Positions 57,627 through 64,000 of a stretch of DNA of 64,000 bases are shown here, in pieces (position 1 is the first letter of the stretch; each line of letters starts with the position of its first letter). The notes below the pieces were generated by a model, which saw nothing but the letters and a program-made list of their open reading frames with translations, was not told the DNA's origin and searched no databases. The translations under genes were made by a program, and so were the position numbers. This DNA comes from Dehalococcoidia bacterium (lineage in GTDB: Bacteria; Chloroflexota; Dehalococcoidia; SZUA-161): the NCBI GenBank assembly GCA_030619685.1, contig JAUXAX010000004.1, forward strand, positions 1 to 64,000. Direction: 5' to 3'.

Positions 57627-58415
57627 ATGATAGGCAGCAAAGATGGATATGCCCTCGTGACGGGAGCTTCCAGTGGAATCGGCTATGAGCTTGCAAAGCT
57701 GCTGGCAAAGGATGGCAAGAACCTAGTAGTGGTGGCAAGGAGTCAGGACAAGCTTGAGGAGTTGAAAACGGAGATCGAGAATAAATATGGGACGACTGTA
57801 AGGGTTTTGCCGAAAGACTTGTCCGACCCCAAAGTGCCACAAGAGATATTCTCTGAGCTCGAAAAGGAAGATATCAACGTAGATGTACTAGTCAACAACG
57901 CTGGTTTCGCTGTCTACGGCAAGTTTGCTGATACAGATTGGGAGAAAGAGTCAGAGATGATTGAAGTGAACATTACCTCTCTAACACACTTAACCAAATT
58001 GTTCCTCAAGAAGATGTTGGAGAACGGGTCAGGTAAGATAATGAACGTAGCTTCAGGAATTGCTTTTCTTCCAGGTCCGCTCTTTTCAATTTACGCTGCT
58101 TCGAAAGCCTACGTGCTGCATTTCTCTGAGGCATTAGCTAACGAAGTAAATGGTACCGGAGTCAGAGTAGTCTGTTTTTGCCCTGCAGCAACCCGAAGTT
58201 TGTTTTGGGAGAGGGCAGATGCAGAACATTGCAGAGCGGGGAAGAGTAGACTGATGGATAGTGCGAAAGCCGCAAGGATTGGTTATACGGCCTTAAAGAA
58301 GGGCAAAGCTACCGCTATTGCTGGTCTGGGCCAAAGGTTGGGGATCTTCTCAACCAGATTTGCCCCAAGGAGTGTACTTACAAAAATGGTGAGGTGGCAG
58401 TTTGAACGTGCGTAA
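57627..58415 (+). CDS. Short-chain dehydrogenase (DltE/YqjQ-like)
   Basis: The 262-residue SDR has [10 protein letters not shown] (about residues 11-20), NLVVVARSQDKLEEL (about 32-46, with the Arg typical of NADP binding), NNAGFA (about 90-95), NVASGIAFLPG and YAASKAY (about 152-158). The group includes DltE-like and 17-beta-hydroxysteroid-dehydrogenase-like proteins. The ribosome-binding site is AGGAGG. It is followed 41 bases later by an O-methyltransferase gene on the same strand. Confidence 0.9.
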   Translation: MIGSKDGYALVTGASSGIGYELAKLLAKDGKNLVVVARSQDKLEELKTEIENKYGTTVRVLPKDLSDPKVPQEIFSELEKEDINVDVLVNNAGFAVYGKFADTDWEKESEMIEVNITSLTHLTKLFLKKMLENGSGKIMNVASGIAFLPGPLFSIYAASKAYVLHFSEALANEVNGTGVRVVCFCPAATRSLFWERADAEHCRAGKSRLMDSAKAARIGYTALKKGKATAIAGLGQRLGIFSTRFAPRSVLTKMVRWQFERA

Positions 58416-58455
58416 GATTTAAAAAGTATCAATGCCGTGAAAGGGGGAGGTAATC

Positions 58456-59340
58456 ATGAAAGAGGGAAAACCAAGTGTGTCAGCGGAACTGGTCGCTCTC
58501 GCACGGGCTGCCTGGTCGATGAGACCAGAGGACGAACGGGTGTGTTATGACCCTCTTGCGAAGGATTTTCTGGGGACTGAATTCACTAACCTTCTCAATG
58601 ATCCACGGCTGCTCGAGGCGGCGGGTTCGGCTGCCGAAGAAAGAACCCCTGGCGCAATTGGATGTATAGCAGGTCGGACCAGGTATATCGACGACCACCT
58701 CAGGGAATGCATCGATGATGGAATTGAGCAGTTGGTTATCCTAGGGGCTGGTTACGATACAAGGGCTTATAGGTTCGATGAACTCAAAGGAAAGGTCAAG
58801 GTCTTTGAAGTAGACCATCCGGCCACCCACAAGGTGAAGGTAGAAAAGGTAAAGAAGATATTGGGTAGTCTACCTGACCATGTCGTCTATGTACCTATCG
58901 ATTTCGACAAGGAGAAGCTTGACCAGAGGCTGTTTGAGAGTGACTACGATAAGAAATTGAAGACGTTGTTCATCTGGGAAGGCGTGACCATGTATATAAC
59001 GGCGGAGGCGGTAGACGAAACCCTGTCTTTCGTGGCGCAGAATTCGGGTTTAGGCAGCTCCATCATATTCAACTACATGTTTCAATCAGTTCTCGATGGG
59101 ACTTGTGAGCTGGACTATGCCGCCAAAATAAGAGAAGACTACGAACGAAGAGGTGAGCCTCTCACATTTGGAATCCATGAAGGAGCTATCGATGAGTTTC
59201 TCTCCAGAAGAGGTTTTTATCAAGTGAAGAGCGTCACTGGAGACTTCTTTCGCAGTAGTTACTTCAGAGGAGTGAATCAGGACAGAAAGGTGTGCTGTCT
59301 GTGCGGATTTGTTACTGCAACAATCAAGCCACGGGAATAG
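58456..59340 (+). CDS. Class I SAM-dependent O-methyltransferase (LCMT/TIGR00027 family)
   Basis: The 294-residue protein has the SAM motif VILGAGYDTRAYRFDEL (about residues 95-111), the acidic FEVDHPATHKVK (about 117-128) and IWEGVTMYITAEAVDETL (about 174-191). These are the marks of the leucine-carboxyl-methyltransferase-like family of bacterial O-methyltransferases, which includes enzymes methylating polyketide or lipid hydroxyls and carboxylates. It starts after GGGGGAGG and probably shares a message with the preceding SDR. Substrate unknown. Confidence 0.9.
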   Translation: MKEGKPSVSAELVALARAAWSMRPEDERVCYDPLAKDFLGTEFTNLLNDPRLLEAAGSAAEERTPGAIGCIAGRTRYIDDHLRECIDDGIEQLVILGAGYDTRAYRFDELKGKVKVFEVDHPATHKVKVEKVKKILGSLPDHVVYVPIDFDKEKLDQRLFESDYDKKLKTLFIWEGVTMYITAEAVDETLSFVAQNSGLGSSIIFNYMFQSVLDGTCELDYAAKIREDYERRGEPLTFGIHEGAIDEFLSRRGFYQVKSVTGDFFRSSYFRGVNQDRKVCCLCGFVTATIKPRE

Positions 59341-59630
59341 CCCTAGGTAACGCCCGAACTCTAATTACAGGCGCACTGGTATCCTTTCTGCTATCAGCCA
59401 CCCAGCTACTACTTTGTATCTATTGCGTATTTCTCTCCAAAACGGAGCTACCCCTGAAAACGTACGCCCTGGAACCCAATAGTGAGCGCAATTGACACAT
59501 GCCCCCATCCTCTGATAACCTGAACCTGAGGGCTGATTAGCATAGCATCGTTTCGCTGCTTCCTCGTTGCGCAACCCGAGCGCAGCCATCGCCCCTCAAC
59601 TGAGGCCAAATTGGTACAAGAAGTGTCGCT

Positions 59631-60266
59631 GTGACCGAAACTACAAGCCTGCCGATATTTCTCCTCTCCGTCATCGCCATATCTCTAACAGGGGTTATGA
59701 TGCCGGGGCCGGTCACCGCTGTTACAGTTACCAAGGGAGCCCAGCGCAAAGAGGCGGGCGCGCTTGTCGCCATAGGTCACGGCTTGATCGAGATTCCCCT
59801 GATTTTGCTCATCTACTTCGGTCTCGCTAGCTTCTTGAGCCTTACCGAGGTGAAGATCTCCGTGGGCTTGGCAGGGGGGATGGTACTCATCTGGATGGCG
59901 CTGAATATGCTCAAGAACAGGCCCTCGGTCTTCAGCGAGCAGAAGGAACTGGCCCACAGTTCTGTAGTCGCGGGAGTGGCAACGACTGCTGCCAACCCCT
60001 ATTTCTTCCTCTGGTGGGCTACCGTTGGCGCTGCGCTGCTCGTAAGCGCGCGTGATTTCGGCAGCGCTGGCGTAGCTGCCGTGGGCGTGACGCACTGGCT
60101 CTGCGATTTCGCCTGGCTTTACCTGGTCTCATGGGCGGTGTTCAAGTCGAAGCGGCTGTGGACACAAAGGGTTAACATCGTGGTGTTCGGGATATGTTCG
60201 GCTATCCTGGCCGGATTCGGAGCATGGTTCATTTTCTCCAGCATTGACCTTGCCCTTTCCACCTAA
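59631..60266 (+). CDS. LysE-family transporter
   Basis: The 211-residue membrane protein has about six hydrophobic segments and the RhtB/LysE core: TGVMMPGPVTAVTVTKGAQR (about residues 20-39), GHGLIEIPLILLIYFGLA (about 49-66) and ANPYFFLWWATVG (about 121-133). LysE/RhtB proteins export amino acids such as lysine, homoserine or threonine; here the substrate is unknown. It starts at a GTG with a weak site. A palindromic repeat lies directly downstream. Confidence 0.85.
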   Translation: MTETTSLPIFLLSVIAISLTGVMMPGPVTAVTVTKGAQRKEAGALVAIGHGLIEIPLILLIYFGLASFLSLTEVKISVGLAGGMVLIWMALNMLKNRPSVFSEQKELAHSSVVAGVATTAANPYFFLWWATVGAALLVSARDFGSAGVAAVGVTHWLCDFAWLYLVSWAVFKSKRLWTQRVNIVVFGICSAILAGFGAWFIFSSIDLALST

Positions 60267-60279
60267 TCACGGCCAAGGA

Positions 60280-60371
60280 GTAGGGTGGGTGTAGCATAGC
60301 GAAACCCACCATTATCCTATTTCTCATATGCATTCAGGGTGGTGGGTTGCGTTTCACTCCACCCACCCTAC
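60280..60371. repeat. Palindromic repeat, copy 1 (GTAGGGTGGGTG type)
   Basis: GTAGGGTGGGTG opens and CACCCACCCTAC closes the element as terminal inverted repeats. GAAACCCACC and GGTGGGTTGC/GTTTC make inner pairs. A second copy lies at 63042-63121. Elements of this wording (GGTGGGTTxxGC...AACCCACC) are spread widely in bacteria as short non-coding palindromes. Confidence 0.85.
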
Positions 60372-60380
60372 ATTGGCTTT

Positions 60381-63011
60381 CTAAAACGTTTTCCGAAGTC
60401 GGTATCTTCTCATACTGAGGGAATTAGACACCACGCTAACTGAGCTGAAAGCCATCGCTGCCCCGGCGATTATGGGGTTAAGCAGAAAGCCAATGAAGGG
60501 ATACAGTATCCCCGCAGCTATGGGGATGCCTACAGAATTATAGAAGAAAGCCCAGAACAGGTTCTGCTTTATCTTGCGCATGGTATAACAACTCAACTCC
60601 AGGGTGCGGGCTACATCTCGAAGGTCGTCCTTCACCAGAACTACCCCTCCCGACTCGATAGCCACGTCCGTCCCCGAGCCGATAGCGATACCAACATCCG
60701 ATTGAACCAAAGCCGGTGCATCATTTATACCGTCGCCGACCATAGCTACTGAATGTCCCTGCTCCTGGAGCCTCTTTATCTCAGCGGCTTTATCCTCAGG
60801 CAGTACCTCAGCCAGAACACGGTCGATTCCCAGGTTCTGGGCGATGCTCTCGGCACTCCTGCGGTTATCTCCGGTGATCATGACCACCTGCCTCCCCTGC
60901 CTCTTAAGCCAGGTCACCGTTTCAGCAGCGGACTCCTTGGCTGTATCCGCAACTGCGATTATCCCGGCAACCGTCCCACCCACCGCCACCAGCACCACTG
61001 TCTTCCCCTCCTCCTCCAGTTGGGTTATCCTTTCCTCCGCAGCCGACATATCTATGCCTTTGTCGGCGAGTAGCTTCCTGTTTGCTACCAGAATGGTAGT
61101 ATCGTTGTATCTTGCCTCCACACCTTTGCCCGGTATAGCGGAGAAGCTCTCTACCTCTGGAATAGCTATCCCCCTTTCCTCAGCCTTACTGACAATGGCC
61201 TCGCTGAGATGGTGCTCCGAGCGTTTCTCAGCCACGGCAGCCAGCCTCAGGACGTCATCGGTGGAATGAGGATTGGAGAGCGGGATTATATCCGTGACCT
61301 CGGGCTTTCCTCGGGTCAGTGTTCCTGTTTTATCGAAGACGATGGTATCCACCTTGCAAGCCCTCTCCAGAGTCTCGGCGTCCCTGATGAGGATGCCATT
61401 CTCTGCCCCCAGACCGGTTCCTACTATTACCGCTGTAGGCGTAGCCAGGCCAAGGGCGCAGGGGCAGGCAATGATGACCACGGCGATAAATGCAGTGAGT
61501 GCGAAGATAAGCTCCGACCCCGACAGATACCAGGCCAGGAAGGCAATCACCCCAATGGCCAGAACAATGGGGACAAAGTAGGCAGATACTCTGTCCGCCA
61601 GCCTCTGCACCGGTGCCTTGCTGCCCTGTGCTTCCTCCACCAGCCTCACAATTTGAGCAAGAGCGGTATCTTTGCCTACTTTGGTGGCTCTGAACTTGAG
61701 CCAGCCGCTCTTGTTCATGGTGCCGCCTATGACATCGTCATCAACGCCCTTCTCCACGGGGATGCTCTCCCCGGTCAAGAGCGATTGGTCAACCGAAGAG
61801 CTTCCCTCCAGAACTATCCCGTCTACGGGGATCGCGCCCCCCGGCTTCACTATGACCGCATCGCCAACTATAACTTCCTCTACAGGGATTTCCTGCTCCT
61901 TATTATCTCTAACTACCAGTGCGGTCTTGGGTTGTAGCTCGAGTAGCTTACGGATAGAGGCCGAAGTCCTCCCCTTAGCAACAGCCTCCATCAACCTACC
62001 CAGCAGGATGAACAGGATAAGTAGCCCTGCTACCTCATAATACATGTCATCCTTACCGTAGTTGGGATTGTCGCTCCAGATCAAGATTGCCGTGGCTATG
62101 CTGTAAAGGTAAGCGGTGCCGGTGCCCAGGGCGACGAGGGTATCCATACTAGCGCTGCGGTTTTTAACCACCGTCCTGATCCCCACGGTGTAGAACTGGT
62201 AGCCTACGGCGATGATGGGCGTGGTGAGCAGCAGTTGAAGCAAAGCCATGCTGCCATCGCTGAGGGAAGGAAGCGGCAGACCAACATGGTGGCCCATAGC
62301 GAAATAGAGCAGTGGCAGGCCAAAGACTGCAGCCACAAGGACCTTGATCTTCAGTATCTTTATCTCCCTCTGACGTACCTCTTTCTCCCGATCGACAGTG
62401 GTCTCTTCCACCGGTGTATAGCCAGCATCCTTTATCGCCTTTTTGATAGCTTCGCGATTGGTCAATGCCGGATCAAAGGCTACTATCGCCTTTTCATTGA
62501 TGAAAAGCTGGCTGGAGAGTATGCCCTTGACCCCCTTGAGCGCCGCCTCAACGGTGCCCACGCAGTGAGCGTTGTCCATGCCAATCACCTTGAGATTGAG
62601 CGTCTCGGCTTCTTCCTTGATCACGCTGTAGCCTGCGTCCCCTACCGCCCGCTCCAGCGCTTGAGGAGTCGCTTTAGCTGGGTCGTATTCCACATACGCT
62701 CTCTCAGTGGCGAAGTTCACTGCAGCTTTGGACACTCCTTCCACCTTACTAAGAGAGCCCTCTATAGAAACGGCGCAGGAGGCGCAGTGCATACCTTTTA
62801 TGTTAAGTGTTGCCTTCTCCAAATGCCCTTCGAGACCCCCTTCTCCCTCGGAAGCCTTTGTTTCGTCAGGCGAAGGCGCAGCCATGCCTTTTTGAGAGAG
62901 GAACTTATCCCTGCAGCCCGGGCTACAGAAGTAGTAGGTCTGCCCCTCGTGCTCTGCACTGAGAGCCGTCTTCTCATCCACCTCCATCCCGCATATCGGG
63001 TCTATTGCCAT
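60381..63011 (-). CDS. copA: P1B-type copper-translocating ATPase with N-terminal YHS domain
   Basis: The 876-residue pump has a YHS metal-binding domain (DPICGMEVDEKTALSAEHEG and FCSPGCRDKF, residues 4-37), then HMA1 with MHCASC (about 75-80) and HMA2 where the usual CxxC reads DNAHC, so its first cysteine is lost. The membrane CPC motif is IACPCALGLATPTA, the phosphorylation site DKTGT, and the SEHHLSEAI and GDGINDAP motifs are present. CPC suggests Cu(I) transport, most likely export, which is known for this class. Two palindromic repeats bracket the gene. No CopZ or CopY gene is adjacent. Confidence 0.93.
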   Translation of the reverse strand: MAIDPICGMEVDEKTALSAEHEGQTYYFCSPGCRDKFLSQKGMAAPSPDETKASEGEGGLEGHLEKATLNIKGMHCASCAVSIEGSLSKVEGVSKAAVNFATERAYVEYDPAKATPQALERAVGDAGYSVIKEEAETLNLKVIGMDNAHCVGTVEAALKGVKGILSSQLFINEKAIVAFDPALTNREAIKKAIKDAGYTPVEETTVDREKEVRQREIKILKIKVLVAAVFGLPLLYFAMGHHVGLPLPSLSDGSMALLQLLLTTPIIAVGYQFYTVGIRTVVKNRSASMDTLVALGTGTAYLYSIATAILIWSDNPNYGKDDMYYEVAGLLILFILLGRLMEAVAKGRTSASIRKLLELQPKTALVVRDNKEQEIPVEEVIVGDAVIVKPGGAIPVDGIVLEGSSSVDQSLLTGESIPVEKGVDDDVIGGTMNKSGWLKFRATKVGKDTALAQIVRLVEEAQGSKAPVQRLADRVSAYFVPIVLAIGVIAFLAWYLSGSELIFALTAFIAVVIIACPCALGLATPTAVIVGTGLGAENGILIRDAETLERACKVDTIVFDKTGTLTRGKPEVTDIIPLSNPHSTDDVLRLAAVAEKRSEHHLSEAIVSKAEERGIAIPEVESFSAIPGKGVEARYNDTTILVANRKLLADKGIDMSAAEERITQLEEEGKTVVLVAVGGTVAGIIAVADTAKESAAETVTWLKRQGRQVVMITGDNRRSAESIAQNLGIDRVLAEVLPEDKAAEIKRLQEQGHSVAMVGDGINDAPALVQSDVGIAIGSGTDVAIESGGVVLVKDDLRDVARTLELSCYTMRKIKQNLFWAFFYNSVGIPIAAGILYPFIGFLLNPIIAGAAMAFSSVSVVSNSLSMRRYRLRKTF

Positions 63012-63041
63012 AACCTCATCCTATCTCCAGCCAGCAGAGTT

Positions 63042-63121
63042 GTAGGGTGGGTGCAGCGTAGCGCAACCCACCATCAACCGCATCAGGGGTGGTGGGTTCC
63101 GTTTCACTCCACCCACCCTAC
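63042..63121. repeat. Palindromic repeat, copy 2 (GTAGGGTGGGTG type)
   Basis: Same terminal arms as copy 1 (GTAGGGTGGGTG...CACCCACCCTAC), with inner CGCAACCCACC and GGTGGGTTCC words. It is 12 bases shorter than copy 1 and lies just upstream of the copper ATPase start. The two copies differ at many internal positions. Confidence 0.85.
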
Positions 63122-63141
63122 CTTTCTTTGGTAAAACGCTA

Positions 63142-64000
63142 TCAAGCAAAGTCATGCTCTTTGTGTTTTTGGGCAATAGTGGTTGCCAGACTATCCAGTG
63201 CCTTGAAATCGTCTTCTTTGGGGAAGCCCTTACAGAGCACCGGCTCCAGTATCTCTACCTTCAGGTTAGGGAGCATCGCGGCGAGCTGCTCAACCGCCTT
63301 GCCTCCCCACCCGTAGGAGCCAAAAATAGAGACAAATCTCAGTTTCGGCCTCAGGGCGTTCGCCAGGAAGGCGGCATACACAACATTCGGATGCGCACCG
63401 GCTAGAACGGTAGGTGTTCCGATAACAACTGTCGCCGCATCCACCAACGCCATTGCTAGCTTCCCGATGTCGGTTACTGTGAGGTCGAATTGTTTCACCG
63501 TCACGCCTCTTTGGGCTAAAGCTTCGACAAGGTATTCGACCATCTTATGAGTGCTGCCATGCATCGAGATATAGGGTAATACCACAATGTTTCTGGGCTC
63601 ATCGAAGACCCAGCTATGATACGCTTTCAAGATGAACTCTGGCTTGTCATACACGGGGCCGTGGCTGGGAGCGATGATGTCAATTACATAGTCCTTTATT
63701 TTCTCCAGGTTCTTCTCGATGTTCGTTCGGAAGGGCATCATGATTTCCGCATAGTATCTCTTGGCTGCCTCATAGACCTGCCCTTCATCAGTTACATACA
63801 AGTCGCTTGTGGCCAGATGGGAACCAAAAAAATCACAGGGGAACAGTATCTTATCTTCCCTCAAATAGGTAAGCATTGTCTCCGGCCAGTGAACCCATGG
63901 AGCATAGATAAATTCCAGGGTTCTATCTCCCAGCGAAATGGTCTCTTTATCGTTTACCGCTATGAATTTCTCTTCCGGAATCATGAGCAAGTCTATGAGC
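63142..64000 (-). CDS. FprA-type flavodiiron protein (N-terminus beyond window)
   Basis: The open frame continues past the right edge, so the N-terminus (about 110-120 residues with HxExDH) is missing. Visible parts are the end of the metallo-beta-lactamase-like domain (APWVHWPETMLTYL, the ligand histidine in SHGPVY) and a flavodoxin domain (SMHGSTHKMVEYLVEALAQR, then GAHPNVVYAAFLANAL, then FGSYGWGGKAVEQLAAML). Flavodiiron proteins reduce O2 to water or NO to N2O in anaerobes. It is separated from the ATPase by a palindromic repeat. It ends with KEHDFA. Confidence 0.92.
   Translation of the reverse strand, partial: LIDLLMIPEEKFIAVNDKETISLGDRTLEFIYAPWVHWPETMLTYLREDKILFPCDFFGSHLATSDLYVTDEGQVYEAAKRYYAEIMMPFRTNIEKNLEKIKDYVIDIIAPSHGPVYDKPEFILKAYHSWVFDEPRNIVVLPYISMHGSTHKMVEYLVEALAQRGVTVKQFDLTVTDIGKLAMALVDAATVVIGTPTVLAGAHPNVVYAAFLANALRPKLRFVSIFGSYGWGGKAVEQLAAMLPNLKVEILEPVLCKGFPKEDDFKALDSLATTIAQKHKEHDFA

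Noticed and set aside
1..64000. CRISPR arrays, integrases, transposases, phage genes
   Set aside because: No regular repeat-spacer pattern and no recombinase motifs were seen; the excisionase-like HTH at 29.7 kb has no integrase partner.

Overview
The window looks like a chromosomal segment of an anaerobic bacterium, most likely from the Chloroflexota (Dehalococcoidia-like sediment lineages). This placement is an inference from gene content, not a database match. Supporting content: an archaeal-type phosphoglycerate mutase, LL-diaminopimelate aminotransferase (DapL), a CO-dehydrogenase maturation ATPase (CooC), a flavodiiron protein, biotin-dependent acyl-CoA carboxylase subunits, a TreT-like trehalose synthase, and a selenophosphate synthetase that itself carries selenocysteine. 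Most genes are ordinary single-copy metabolic genes. No phage, transposase or CRISPR array was seen.

Layout. 1-6.8 kb (minus strand): a GNAT fragment, then purine genes in the order guaA-purD-purE-purB-purC-purS, with a clear promoter before guaA. 6.8-9.6 kb: a sparse stretch with a coiled-coil/zinc-ribbon protein, a tiny C2H2-finger ORF and the threonylcarbamoyl-AMP synthase gene. 9.6-24.5 kb (plus strand): rpiB, dxs, a polyprenyl diphosphate synthase, cooC, pgk, apgM, tpiA, miaA, a 44-residue membrane protein, a flavin-binding-fold protein, dapF, a proteasome-like/HEPN-like pair, dapL, a complex hairpin repeat, hflX and galU. This covers sugar phosphates, isoprenoids, lower glycolysis and lysine/peptidoglycan precursors. 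24.8-28.7 kb: a DUF5658 membrane protein, a two-gene ABC exporter, a pseudouridine synthase and a PKD lipoprotein. 28.8-37.3 kb: an orphan response regulator, a small helix-turn-helix protein, an FGGY kinase overlapping a 2-hydroxyacid dehydrogenase with an altered active-site motif, several small unknown proteins, cutA, the C-terminal remnant of a fumarylacetoacetate hydrolase, and a MarR regulator.

37.5-46.6 kb: a trehalose-synthase-type glycosyltransferase, tRNA-Pro(UGG), a Yip1 protein, tRNA-Arg(CCG), an MBL hydrolase, and a biotin-dependent carboxylase set (accC, carrier, two carboxyltransferases) interrupted by a divergent HicAB toxin-antitoxin pair. 46.7-49.4 kb: an overlapping hydrolase/B12-type radical SAM/SRPBCC operon with no assigned function. 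50.1-54.2 kb: a complete transcription unit of two enoyl-CoA hydratases, a Sir2 deacylase and an AMP-forming acyl-CoA ligase, with promoter and terminator visible. 54.3-64 kb: selD, three short-chain dehydrogenases, an O-methyltransferase, a LysE exporter, a copper-type P1B ATPase bracketed by two related palindromic repeats, and the 3' part of a flavodiiron protein gene.

The strongest non-obvious result is selD. An in-frame UGA sits at the catalytic cysteine position, followed at once by a two-tier stem-loop suited to a bacterial SECIS element, so the gene starts 90 bases upstream of the first uninterrupted frame. The best candidates for uncharacterised systems are the Ntn-hydrolase/HEPN-like pair at 19.6-21.1 kb and the hydrolase/radical SAM/SRPBCC operon at 46.7-49.4 kb. 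Both are leads from local reading, not demonstrated systems.
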